Assembly: GCA_963650385.1 (NCBI GenBank)
Contig: CAVJLL010000009.1
Coordinates: forward strand, 1-64,000
Source: CAG-791 sp963650385
GTDB lineage: Bacteria; Bacillota; Clostridia; Lachnospirales; Lachnospiraceae
Length of the DNA stretch: 64,000 nt
Direction of reading: 5' to 3'
How positions within the stretch are numbered: position 1 is the first letter of the stretch; every line of letters starts with the position of its first letter. A model generated the notes under the pieces. The model ran no database searches. It saw only the letters and a list, made by a program, of their open reading frames with translations, and was not told where the DNA came from. This document shows, one piece after another, positions 8,948 through 17,630 of this stretch. The position numbers were made by a program, and so were the translations under genes.

Positions 8948-9967
8948 ATGATCAGTATTATTATTCCGGTGCACAATGCACAGAAGACGCTGGACAGGGC
9001 GGTGAGAAGCGTCCGGCAGCAGACCGTTCGCGAAAGGCAGAGCCTGGAGGTGATCCTGGTGGATGACGGCTCCTCGGATGCGAGCGGGCTGCTCTGTGAG
9101 GAGTACGTCCGGCAGTCGGAGCCGGGGATGGACGTCCGGCTGATTTCCATGGAGGATGAAGGCGTCTCTGCGGCGAGAAACCGCGGCATTGATGCATCGA
9201 ACGGAGAGCTGGTTACCTTTCTGGATGCAGACGATGCGATGGAGCCGGGAATGCTGGAGCTTTTGTATGCACTGTATCAGAAAACGGGTGCGGAAATCTG
9301 CGGCTGCGGCTTTCATATGGTTTCGGCGGAGGAAGAGCCCGAAGAGGAGCCGGTAAGGCCGGTCGAATTGCCGGAAGAGCGAGAGGATATCTGTCTTCTG
9401 GTCGGGCAGGGAATTGTTTCGGAGCGAATTCTGTGCAGAGACACCCGGGTCTGGAGCAAGCTCTTTGAACGGGAAGCAATCGGAAACCACCGGTTTGAGG
9501 AGGGACTGACCATCGGAGAGGACATGCTGTTCGTTGTGTCGCTCCTGGAGGAGAGAACCTGCTATGCCTTTGTGGAGGACCCGCTGTACCGCTACACCTT
9601 CAATCCGAAGGGGGCGATGGAACGCCCCTTTACACCCTCCTACATGGACCAGATTCGCTGCTGGAGGGAGGCGGAGCTCCTCCTTCTGGAGAAATTTCCG
9701 TCTCTGAAGGAGAATTCGGAAGCCATGGCGCGCCTTCGCGGGCTGCAGATCGTTTCGGATGTGCTCACCGCCTCCAAGATTGCAAAGCTCCCGGGCGGGG
9801 AGCAGGAGCGCTGCAGAGCACTTCTGGAGGAATGCCGGAAATCTCTGGCCGGGCACAAAAGGGGCGGAGCTGCCAGTGGGATTTCGCCGGATTATACGTT
9901 AAAATCATTTCTGCTGCAGTATGCGCCTTCGGTGTTCTGCGGCATATACAAAAGGACACGAAGGTAA
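8948..9967 (+). CDS. Glycosyltransferase family 2
   Basis: The 339-residue GT2 starts directly with ISIIIPVHNAQKTLDRAV, then has ILVDDGSSDASG, GVSAARNRGID and the DxD-type TFLDADDAME. GGGAGG of the preceding gene end provides its ribosome site. It resembles the GT2 just upstream and the GT2 half of the fusion protein in overall layout, including a C-terminal WSKLF(E/H)R region, suggesting duplication within the locus. It likely adds a further sugar to the lipid-linked unit. Confidence 0.9.
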   Translation: MISIIIPVHNAQKTLDRAVRSVRQQTVRERQSLEVILVDDGSSDASGLLCEEYVRQSEPGMDVRLISMEDEGVSAARNRGIDASNGELVTFLDADDAMEPGMLELLYALYQKTGAEICGCGFHMVSAEEEPEEEPVRPVELPEEREDICLLVGQGIVSERILCRDTRVWSKLFEREAIGNHRFEEGLTIGEDMLFVVSLLEERTCYAFVEDPLYRYTFNPKGAMERPFTPSYMDQIRCWREAELLLLEKFPSLKENSEAMARLRGLQIVSDVLTASKIAKLPGGEQERCRALLEECRKSLAGHKRGGAASGISPDYTLKSFLLQYAPSVFCGIYKRTRR

Positions 9968-9986
9968 AACACGGGTATGAAGCAAA

Positions 9987-11204
9987 ATGAGCATGAATGA
10001 GATTGCGTTGTATATGCATGCCGGGAGCGGCAACCATGGGTGCGAGGCGATTGTAGACTCGCTGGTGCGTCTCCTGCCGGTCGACAGCTTTGCATTGATG
10101 ACTAACTGTGCGGCAGAGGACGAACGGTACCTTCCGGCTGAGGTAAAGGCAAGGGTCCGGATCATGGAGGAGCAGCATATTGATCGGAACCGGCTCATCC
10201 ATGCGGCCTATTATGCCTACCGGAAGGTGACGGGGGATCAGGAGTCGTTCCTTCGCTACCGGTACCGGGCGCTGACCGGGAGCGGCAGGCCGGCGCTGGC
10301 AATTTCCATCGGGGGAGACAATTACTGCTATCCGAGCATGGTAAAGGATCTGATGAGAGCCAATGCGATGTTTGCGCATCAGAATACGGCAACCGTTCTC
10401 CTGGGGTGCTCGATTGAGCCGGAGCTCCTTGTAAGGGACAATAAGGAACTCCTGGAGGATCTGCGCCGGTATCGCCGGATCATTGCCAGAGAGACCATTT
10501 CCTTTGAAGCGCTGCAGAAGGTGCTGCAGGAAGCCTACGGAGCGGAGGCGGCAGAGCGCGTGGTGCTGTGCCCGGATCCGGCATTTTCGCTTCCGTCGGA
10601 TGAGAGCGGACTGCCGGAGGGATTTGAGAGCGGCAATACCGTCGGCATCAATCTAAGCCCGATGGTGGAGGAATATGCGGCGGATCCGTCGGCACCGCTG
10701 GCGGGGTACACTGCACTGATCGAGGACATTCTCGAAAAGACGAATATGAAGGTGGCATTGATTCCGCATGTTGTATGGGACCGCAGCAACGACCGGATAC
10801 CGCTTCGAAAGCTTCACGAACGATTCAAGGATACCGGCCGTGTGCAGCTGGTGGAGGATATGCCGGCGGAAAAGCTCAAGGGCGTGATCGCGAACTGCCG
10901 CTTTTTCATCGGTGCCAGGACGCATGCGACCATCGCGGCGTATTCCACCATCATTCCGACGTTGGTGATCGGATACTCCGTAAAGGCAAGAGGCATCGCA
11001 AGGGATCTGTTCGGAACCGAGGAGAATTATGTGCTTCCTGTTCAGTCATTGAAGGATCCGCAGCAGCTTCTGGATGCATGGCACTGGCTGCAGGAGAATG
11101 AGGACGAGGTCCGCTATCAGCTGGCCGGCAGTGCAACCAGGCTTCGTGCGGAGACCGGACGGATTGCGGAGGAGGTCCACCGCGTACTGCAGGAGCTGAG
11201 GTAA
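9987..11204 (+). CDS. Polysaccharide pyruvyl transferase family protein
   Basis: The 405-residue protein has the PF04230-type start IALYMHAGSGNHGCEAIV, in which the GNxGxEA loop is characteristic, the central SIGGDNYCYP, and the C-terminal RFFIGARTHATIAAYS with the conserved RxH segment. Enzymes of this family transfer pyruvate from phosphoenolpyruvate as a ketal onto a sugar, giving the polymer negative charge; some members have other roles. It sits between two glycosyltransferases and the flippase, so modification of the repeat unit before export is the simplest reading. Confidence 0.82.
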   Translation: MSMNEIALYMHAGSGNHGCEAIVDSLVRLLPVDSFALMTNCAAEDERYLPAEVKARVRIMEEQHIDRNRLIHAAYYAYRKVTGDQESFLRYRYRALTGSGRPALAISIGGDNYCYPSMVKDLMRANAMFAHQNTATVLLGCSIEPELLVRDNKELLEDLRRYRRIIARETISFEALQKVLQEAYGAEAAERVVLCPDPAFSLPSDESGLPEGFESGNTVGINLSPMVEEYAADPSAPLAGYTALIEDILEKTNMKVALIPHVVWDRSNDRIPLRKLHERFKDTGRVQLVEDMPAEKLKGVIANCRFFIGARTHATIAAYSTIIPTLVIGYSVKARGIARDLFGTEENYVLPVQSLKDPQQLLDAWHWLQENEDEVRYQLAGSATRLRAETGRIAEEVHRVLQELR

Positions 11205-11208
11205 CCGA

Positions 11209-12750
11209 ATGGGAAATCAGAAAAAAGCATCCGGAAGAGTGCGTCTGGCGGAGCGCAACATTGCATTCGGCTACGCAGGACAGGCTGCAACGGCGCTTAT
11301 GTCCTTTGCACTGCGTACGATTTTTATCCGTCATCTGTCCGAGGAGCTGCTGGGCGTCAATTCGCTATATACGAACATTCTGTCCATCCTTTCCATGGCA
11401 GAGCTGGGGATCGGAACGGCATTGAATTTTGCCCTGTACCGGCCGGTGGCGCAGAAGGATACCGAGAAGATCAAGTCGTATATGCAGATGTACCGGAAGG
11501 CGTATACCGCCATCGCATTGGTGGTGGCGGGGATCGGCCTATGCATTGCGCCGTTCCTGCGGTATCTGATCAAGGACCCGGGGGCGATCACGACCGGTGA
11601 GATGACGGGGTACTACCTGATCTTTCTGTTCAACACCGTCAGCACGTACTTTGTCTCCTACAAGTACAGTCTCTGCAATGCGGAGCAGCACAACTACATT
11701 CAGACCAATATCAATACCGTCACCAAGATCATTGTGTCACTGCTGCAGATGGCGGTCATTGTACTGACCGGGAATTTTCTGTGGTATCTTCTGACGGATA
11801 TGTTCGTGCAGCTGGCGCAGAAGGTGTTCGTGTCCTGGTATCTGGACCGCCGGTATCCGTACCTGCGGGACAAGAATGTGACGCCGCTTTCCAGGGAGGA
11901 GTCCGGCGAGGTGTGGCGCAAGACGAAGGCACTGGTGCTGCACAAGGTGGGCGATGTTGCGAGACTTCAGACGGATTCACTGATCATTTCGTCCTTCATT
12001 GCGGTAGCGATGTCCGGAATGGTGGACAATTACAACCTTGTCATCAATGCGGTGACGAATTTCGTCAATATCATTTTCAATTCGGTGATTTCCGGCTTCG
12101 GCAACCTGATTGCAACGGAAACCAGACAGCGGCAGTATGAGCTGTTCAAGGTGTATCGTTTTTTTGCCAGCTGGGTGTACGGCTTTGCCGTGACGGGCTT
12201 CTTTGTCCTTCTGACGCCGCTGATCCGGCTGTGGCTGGGAGATGGCTGGGTGCTCCCGGAGGCGGCGGTGGCACTGATCCTGATGGATCTGTATTTCAAG
12301 GGAGACCGCATCGTGCTGTCCAACTACAAGACGGCAGCCGGCGTGTTCGAGCAGGACAAGTACCTGGCACTCATTCAGGGAGCTGTCAATCTGGTGCTCT
12401 CGATCTGGCTGGTACAGAAAATCGGACTGGCCGGCATCTATGTCGGAACCGTGATTTCGGGCCTGATCGCCAATGTGACCAAACCGGTCATTATTTATCG
12501 CGTCTGCTTTGACCGCTCCTGTATGAGCTATTTTGCGGAAACCCTGCGCTATGCAGGAACCGTAGCGGTGCTGTGCGTTGGACTGCGGTTTTTGGGAGAC
12601 CGGCTGCTGGCAAATCTGAGCATTGCCGGGTTCCTGGGAATGGCGGTGATCATTACGATCGTATTTAACGGTGTTTTCTTCGTATTGTTCGGCAGATCCG
12701 GGGAGTTCCGGTATCTGAAGCAGCTGGCAGCGCAGAAGCTTGGAAGATAA
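11209..12750 (+). CDS. Wzx-type polysaccharide flippase (MOP superfamily)
   Basis: The 513-residue membrane protein has 12-14 hydrophobic segments and the MOP start NIAFGYAGQAATALMSFALRTIFIRHL, followed by LLGVNSLYTNILSILSMAELGIG, the usual pattern in Gram-positive polysaccharide transporters. It would flip undecaprenyl-linked repeat units across the membrane for the Wzy-like polymerase at 4180. Only four bases separate it from the pyruvyltransferase gene. MATE-type drug export is unlikely given the setting. Confidence 0.9.
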   Translation: MGNQKKASGRVRLAERNIAFGYAGQAATALMSFALRTIFIRHLSEELLGVNSLYTNILSILSMAELGIGTALNFALYRPVAQKDTEKIKSYMQMYRKAYTAIALVVAGIGLCIAPFLRYLIKDPGAITTGEMTGYYLIFLFNTVSTYFVSYKYSLCNAEQHNYIQTNINTVTKIIVSLLQMAVIVLTGNFLWYLLTDMFVQLAQKVFVSWYLDRRYPYLRDKNVTPLSREESGEVWRKTKALVLHKVGDVARLQTDSLIISSFIAVAMSGMVDNYNLVINAVTNFVNIIFNSVISGFGNLIATETRQRQYELFKVYRFFASWVYGFAVTGFFVLLTPLIRLWLGDGWVLPEAAVALILMDLYFKGDRIVLSNYKTAAGVFEQDKYLALIQGAVNLVLSIWLVQKIGLAGIYVGTVISGLIANVTKPVIIYRVCFDRSCMSYFAETLRYAGTVAVLCVGLRFLGDRLLANLSIAGFLGMAVIITIVFNGVFFVLFGRSGEFRYLKQLAAQKLGR

Positions 12751-12813
12751 TGGCAGTCACCGATCGAACCATTTGCCGGCCAGGGGCCGGAGGATAAGGA
12801 CAAGGGGCAAAAC

Positions 12814-13890
12814 ATGGATTCATCAGCCAATCCGGAAAAGGCAAACGGCATAAAGGGAAGCCCATGGACGCAAGAGAGCCTGTCTGCGTGCATTGAGAAA
12901 ATGGCGCAGGAGGCAGAAGAGCAGCTGCAAAGGATGCGGCACCCTGCGCCTTCTGCACGGCTGAAGGGCCTTGCCAAGCGCATGCTCGGAAGAGGTACCT
13001 CCGGCAATGACAGGATCTTCTGGCCGGCAGGGCTCCTCTTGCTGGGGCTGGTCGAAGCGGGACACACAAAGGAAGCGGCGGATTACCTTGGCGAATGGAT
13101 ATCTGCCGGCATGCCGGTGGAGAATCCGGACGATGCGCTGACGGGAGTCGTCCTGCAGCGCCTGTATCAGGAGACCGGGGAAGCGTGCTGGCAGGAAGGC
13201 GTGCAGAAGATTCACCGGTATCTGGAGGGGTGCCGGAGAGACGCAGAGGGATCGATTGTCTACGGCCAGAGGAGCAGTAATTCCTGGATCTACGCGGATG
13301 GAGCCGGACAGACGGCTATGTTCTATGCAGAGGAGGGACAGGAGGAGCTGGCAGCAGGAGAGCTTGCCCGTTATGCGCTTCATGGAATTGATGAGGCATC
13401 GGGGCTTCCGTACCATGGGTACGACGCGCAGTCCGGGCTGTGCCATGGCATCATCGGCTGGGGAAGAGCGGTTGGCTGGCTTCTTCTGGGAATCAGCGCG
13501 CAGGCGTGCTGCCGGAGAGAAGGGACGCCGCAGAAGGGATCAGACCCTGTGTGGGAGAAGCTGGTCTGGGAGGTCTTAAGACGCAGGCGCAGTGACGGAT
13601 TGTTCTCCTGGCAGCTGGATTGCCGGAAGGGACCCTTGGATACGTCCGCCAGCGGAATGATCTACTACAGTCTGCTGCGGGGAGGATGGCTCTCAAACGA
13701 ACAGGGAGAAGCAATGCTTCAGACAGCAGCGGTTTCGCTTCTTGGCTGTGTGGATGCAAACGGACGGGTGCAGCATTCGTCGGCGGAATGCATCGATTTT
13801 GCCCAGTACCGGCAGCAATACGGCTGCAATGCATGGGGGCAGGGGGCAGTTCTGGCCTTTCTTGCCGCTTACAGGAGAGAATACGTATGA
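12814..13890 (+). CDS. GH88/GH105-like unsaturated uronyl hydrolase
   Basis: The 358-residue protein matches the alpha/alpha-barrel unsaturated glucuronyl / rhamnogalacturonyl hydrolases: GNDRIFWPAGLLLLGL, SNSWIYADGAGQTAMF, GLPYHGYDAQSG and GIIGWGRAVGW, which parallels the family W-x-R-G-x-G-W motif. No signal peptide is visible, so it should be cytoplasmic. Such enzymes normally cut the unsaturated uronic acid left by polysaccharide lyases, a degradative job, so its place inside a synthesis operon (ATGA overlap with a fucosyltransferase-family gene) is odd. It might edit or recycle the polymer, or be a non-catalytic relative. Confidence 0.7.
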   Translation: MDSSANPEKANGIKGSPWTQESLSACIEKMAQEAEEQLQRMRHPAPSARLKGLAKRMLGRGTSGNDRIFWPAGLLLLGLVEAGHTKEAADYLGEWISAGMPVENPDDALTGVVLQRLYQETGEACWQEGVQKIHRYLEGCRRDAEGSIVYGQRSSNSWIYADGAGQTAMFYAEEGQEELAAGELARYALHGIDEASGLPYHGYDAQSGLCHGIIGWGRAVGWLLLGISAQACCRREGTPQKGSDPVWEKLVWEVLRRRRSDGLFSWQLDCRKGPLDTSASGMIYYSLLRGGWLSNEQGEAMLQTAAVSLLGCVDANGRVQHSSAECIDFAQYRQQYGCNAWGQGAVLAFLAAYRREYV

Positions 13891-14837
13891 TCATTGTAGA
13901 GGTTAAGGGCGGACTGGGAAATCAGATGCAGCAGTATGCGCTGTACTGCAAGCTTCGGAGCCTTGGCAGAGAGGCGAAGCTGGATCTTTCCTGGTTTGAT
14001 GAGGAAAATCAGCAGAAAATGCTCGCACCCAGAAGCTGCGAGCTGCTCCGCTTCCGCGGGCTTCCCTTTGAGGAGTGCACCGCTTCGGAAAAGGAGCTGC
14101 TGACGGGCAGTGATTCCGTCTGGGGAAAGGCCGCGCGAAGGCTTCATATCGGCACAAAGGCAGCAGGAAAGCGCTTCACGGAGAGCCGGATGTATCACCC
14201 GGAGATTTTCGATCTGGAGGATGCGTATCTGGACGGCTATTTTGCCTGCACGAAGTACTACGAGGATATTCTCGGCGAGCTGCGGAAGGTCTTTGTATTC
14301 CCGAAGAGCGTCATTCCGCAGGTCAATGAGAAAAATCAGGCGGCCATCCGGGAAATGGAGGATGCGTACACCTTCTCCTGCGCCGTACACCTGCGGCGGG
14401 GGGACTACCTGGATGAGGCAAACGAAGCGCTCCTGGGCGGGATCTGCACGGAGCAGTATTATGAGGCGGCTGTGGATTTTGTGGAACGGGCAGTAAACGC
14501 CATGGGAAGCGGGCGGCACATCCATTTTTACATCTTTTCGGATGACCCTGCCTTTGCCAGGGCCTGCCATTTCGGCAATTACGGCGAGCCGGTGACCGTC
14601 TGCGACTGGAATGAAGAGGAGGACAACCTTCTGGATATGCAGCTGATGACGCACTGCAACGGCGTGATCGCGGCGAATTCCACGTTTTCCTTCTGGGGCG
14701 GGAGACTGAATGCCAGAGAGCCGAAGATCCTGGTACGCCCGCTGCGGCACAGGAACAATCAGGTTCCGGATCCGGAGGCCATGCGGGATTACTGGAAGGG
14801 GTGGACCATGGTGGATCTGGACGGATCGATTGTATAG
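13887..14837 (+). CDS. GT11 alpha-1,2-fucosyltransferase family protein
   Basis: The 316-residue protein has the GT11 hallmarks EVKGGLGNQMQQYALYCKL, the intact donor-binding H168-L-R-R-G-D-Y, and GVIAANSTFSFWGGRL. It should transfer L-fucose (or a related deoxyhexose) from GDP-sugar onto galactose in the repeat unit. The start at 13887 gives an ATGA overlap with the hydrolase gene; an in-frame extension upstream runs inside that gene and is not conserved-looking. No GDP-fucose synthesis genes are in this window, so donor supply must come from elsewhere. It is the last gene of the polysaccharide operon. Confidence 0.88.
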   Translation: MIIVEVKGGLGNQMQQYALYCKLRSLGREAKLDLSWFDEENQQKMLAPRSCELLRFRGLPFEECTASEKELLTGSDSVWGKAARRLHIGTKAAGKRFTESRMYHPEIFDLEDAYLDGYFACTKYYEDILGELRKVFVFPKSVIPQVNEKNQAAIREMEDAYTFSCAVHLRRGDYLDEANEALLGGICTEQYYEAAVDFVERAVNAMGSGRHIHFYIFSDDPAFARACHFGNYGEPVTVCDWNEEEDNLLDMQLMTHCNGVIAANSTFSFWGGRLNAREPKILVRPLRHRNNQVPDPEAMRDYWKGWTMVDLDGSIV

Positions 14838-14859
14838 AGGGGCTGATATCTGTTACAAT
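14830..14859 (+). promoter_or_regulatory. Candidate promoter for trpS
   Basis: TTGTAT and TACAAT are separated by 18 bp at the end of the preceding gene, leaving a leader of about 85 bases before the trpS start. The leader has no T-box motif. The -10 is one base from consensus and the spacing slightly long, so this is a moderate call. Confidence 0.45.
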
Positions 14860-14950
14860 CATAAAGATTGCGGGGGAACTGCAACTATGATAACAACGCG
14901 GCGTGACTTCGTGCCCAAAGAGGCATGAGCAGCGGCATGGAAAGGAAGCT

Positions 14951-16120
14951 ATGAGCAAAATTATACTGACCGGCGACCGTCCGACGGGGCGCCTTCACAT
15001 CGGACATTATGTGGGATCTCTCCGCCGGAGAGTGGAGCTGCAGAATCGGGGGGATTTTGATGAGATCAACATCATGATTGCCGATGCGCAGGCTCTTACG
15101 GACAATGCAGACAACCCGGAAAAGGTCCGGCAGAATATCATCAATGTGGCACTGGATTATCTTTCGGCCGGCATCGATCCGGAGAAAACAACGATTCTCA
15201 TCCAGTCGGCAATTCCGGAGCTGACAGAGCTGACCTTCTACTATGCCAATCTGGTTACCGTGGCAAGACTGCAGAGAAATCCTACGGTAAAGGCAGAGCT
15301 GGGGATGCGCGGCTTCGGGAGCAGCATTCCGGTCGGATTCTTCACGTATCCGATTTCGCAGGCGGCAGACATTACCGCCTTCAAGGCCAACACCGTTCCT
15401 GCGGGCGAGGACCAGGAGCCGATGATCGAGCAGACAAGAGAGATTGTCCGCAGCTTTAATCATACCTATCAGTGCGATGTCCTGGTGGAGCCGGAGATTC
15501 TGCTGCCAGAGAATCAGGCGTCCATGCGTCTGCCGGGGACCGACGGCAAGGAGAAGATGAGCAAGTCCCTCGGCAACTGCATCTACCTTTCGGAGGAGCC
15601 GGAGGATATTAAGAAGAAGGTCATGAGCATGTTCACGGATCCGGATCATCTGCGCATCGAGGACCCGGGAAAGATCGAAGGCAATACGGTATTCATCTAT
15701 CTGGACGCCTTTGCAAGGCCGGAGCACTTTGCGGAATTCCTGCCGGAGTATGCCGGCATGGAGGAGCTCAAGGACCATTACCGGCGAGGCGGTCTCGGCG
15801 ACGTAAAGGTCAAGAAATTCCTGAACAACGTGCTGCAGACAACGCTGGAGCCGATCCGCCTGCGCCGCCGCGACTACGAGAAGAACATCGATTATGTCTA
15901 TGAGGTCCTGAAGAAGGGAACCGAGAAGGCAGAGGAGAAGGCAGCCAGAACCCTTCATGAGGTGAAGGATGCCATGCGGATCAATTACTTTGACGACAAG
16001 GAGCTGATTCTGCAGCAGCAGAAGGAATTTGATGAGGCGGCAAGGCTGCGCGAGCAGCAGGAGGCCAGAAAGCAGAGAAGCCGCGAGGCCAATCAGAAGA
16101 AACAGCAGAACCCTATGTGA
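14951..16120 (+). CDS. trpS: Tryptophanyl-tRNA synthetase
   Basis: This class I synthetase charges tRNA-Trp; a matching tRNA lies at 55116. It shows TGDRPTGRLHIGHYVGS (HIGH motif) and EKMSKSLGN (KMSKS motif). At 389 residues it is about 50 longer than common bacterial TrpRS (330-340), because of a charged C-terminal tail rich in Glu, Lys, Arg and Gln from about residue 335. The start at 14951 follows GGAAAGGAAG; an upstream in-frame start adds 16 unconserved residues. It appears separately transcribed from the polysaccharide operon. Confidence 0.95.
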   Translation: MSKIILTGDRPTGRLHIGHYVGSLRRRVELQNRGDFDEINIMIADAQALTDNADNPEKVRQNIINVALDYLSAGIDPEKTTILIQSAIPELTELTFYYANLVTVARLQRNPTVKAELGMRGFGSSIPVGFFTYPISQAADITAFKANTVPAGEDQEPMIEQTREIVRSFNHTYQCDVLVEPEILLPENQASMRLPGTDGKEKMSKSLGNCIYLSEEPEDIKKKVMSMFTDPDHLRIEDPGKIEGNTVFIYLDAFARPEHFAEFLPEYAGMEELKDHYRRGGLGDVKVKKFLNNVLQTTLEPIRLRRRDYEKNIDYVYEVLKKGTEKAEEKAARTLHEVKDAMRINYFDDKELILQQQKEFDEAARLREQQEARKQRSREANQKKQQNPM

Positions 16121-16197
16121 CGCGCAGACTGACGCTGCAGAGCATGGGATTTTCGCAGAAGCAGAGTAAGAAGGAGACATTCCGGGAGGAAACGAAG

Positions 16198-17214
16198 ATG
16201 AAGATCTTGGTAACAGGCGGTGCAGGATTCATTGGAAGTCATACGGTGGTTGAGCTGCAAAGTGCAGGGCACGAGCCAGTGATTCTGGACAATCTCTACA
16301 ATGCAAGCGAAAAGGTGCTGGGCCGGATTGAAGCCATCACCGGGAAAAAGGTTCCCTTTTACAAGGTGGATATCCGGGACCGTGAGGGGCTGCAGCACGT
16401 GTTCGAGACGGAAAAGCCCGAGGCAGTCATTCATTTTGCAGGACTCAAGGCGGTGGGCGAGTCGGTTCATAAGCCCTGGGAATATTATGACAACAACATC
16501 ACAGGAACTCTGACGCTGGTGGATGTGATGCGTCAGAATGGCTGTAAGAACATTATTTTCTCGTCATCGGCTACGGTTTACGGAGATCCTGCGTTCGTGC
16601 CGATTACCGAGGAGTGCCCGAAGGGACAGTGCACGAATCCTTACGGATGGACCAAGTCCATGCTGGAGCAGATTCTGCGTGACATTCAGTTTGCAGATCC
16701 GACCTGGAATGTGATCCTTCTGCGCTACTTTAATCCGATCGGCGCGCACAAATCCGGCACGATGGGTGAAAATCCCAACGGCATCCCGAACAATCTGATG
16801 CCGTACATCACACAGGTGGCCGTCGGCAAGCTGGAGAAGCTCCATGTTTACGGAAATGATTACAATACACCGGACGGCACCGGCGTCCGCGATTACATTC
16901 ACGTGGTTGATCTTGCAAAGGGCCATGTCTGCGCACTGAAAAAGCTCGCGCCCGGCTCCGGCCTTTCCATTTACAATCTCGGCACCGGCGTCGGCTACAG
17001 CGTTCTGGATATTGTGAAGAACTTTGAAGAAGCGACCGGCAAAAAGATTCCTTACGTGATCGACGGAAGGCGTGCCGGTGACATTGCTACCTGCTACTGC
17101 TCTGCGGCGAAGGCCCGGGAGGAGCTTGGCTGGGAAGCGGAGAACGGGATTCGGGAGATGTGTGAGGATTCCTGGAGATGGCAGAGTCAGAACCCCAACG
17201 GGTACGGCGACTGA
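16198..17214 (+). CDS. galE: UDP-glucose 4-epimerase
   Basis: The 338-residue extended SDR protein has the N-terminal NAD-binding loop MKILVTGGAGFIGSH, the catalytic region SSSATVYG with YGWTK (Tyr-x-x-x-Lys), and LRYFNPIGAH. It interconverts UDP-glucose and UDP-galactose, and would supply galactose donors for the polysaccharide locus just upstream. GGGAGGAAACG before the ATG at 16198 selects this start over an in-frame start 27 codons upstream that overlaps trpS. Confidence 0.95.
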   Translation: MKILVTGGAGFIGSHTVVELQSAGHEPVILDNLYNASEKVLGRIEAITGKKVPFYKVDIRDREGLQHVFETEKPEAVIHFAGLKAVGESVHKPWEYYDNNITGTLTLVDVMRQNGCKNIIFSSSATVYGDPAFVPITEECPKGQCTNPYGWTKSMLEQILRDIQFADPTWNVILLRYFNPIGAHKSGTMGENPNGIPNNLMPYITQVAVGKLEKLHVYGNDYNTPDGTGVRDYIHVVDLAKGHVCALKKLAPGSGLSIYNLGTGVGYSVLDIVKNFEEATGKKIPYVIDGRRAGDIATCYCSAAKAREELGWEAENGIREMCEDSWRWQSQNPNGYGD

Positions 17215-17276
17215 CGCGGTACCGGAAAGCGTTCAGCGGCTGCAGATGGACAGACACAAGGTGAGGGATTGCGGAT

Positions 17277-17561
17277 ATGTTCCGGTTGTGGGCCAAGGAG
17301 TGGCATGAAGGTCATTTGATTCAGGAGATGACGGTGGAGGATCCGGGAGAGGACACCCGCACGCACAAGGTGCTGCATGCCCTGACTGCTGCGTGCAGAG
17401 CCTTTGATCTTGCAGAGCCGATCTGGCTGGATCAGAACATCCGTGATTTCCGGCAGCGGGCCAAATGCAGATTTACGCAGGACAGTTTTGTGGAGGAGAT
17501 TCCCTTTGACTATCTTGAAATAGAGATCGTGGAGGAGGATCCGGATTTCTTTTTGACGTAG
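17277..17561 (+). CDS. Small conserved protein of unknown function
   Basis: The 94-residue soluble, acidic protein has no signal peptide or membrane segment. It is rich in Trp and aromatic residues (FRLWAKEWHEGHLI) and ends with EIPFDYLEIEIVEEDPDFF. AGGTGAGGG precedes the start. I do not recognise a named domain. It lies 62 bp after galE and 70 bp before the MBOAT gene, so it may share the galE transcript. Codon use resembles its neighbours, supporting a real gene. Confidence 0.7.
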   Translation: MFRLWAKEWHEGHLIQEMTVEDPGEDTRTHKVLHALTAACRAFDLAEPIWLDQNIRDFRQRAKCRFTQDSFVEEIPFDYLEIEIVEEDPDFFLT

Positions 17562-17630
17562 CGCCCGGAAGGCAGAGCAGCATCCGGAAGCCGATGCAGC
17601 TTGCGGCGGTGCGTTCGGTGCACGTGCATC

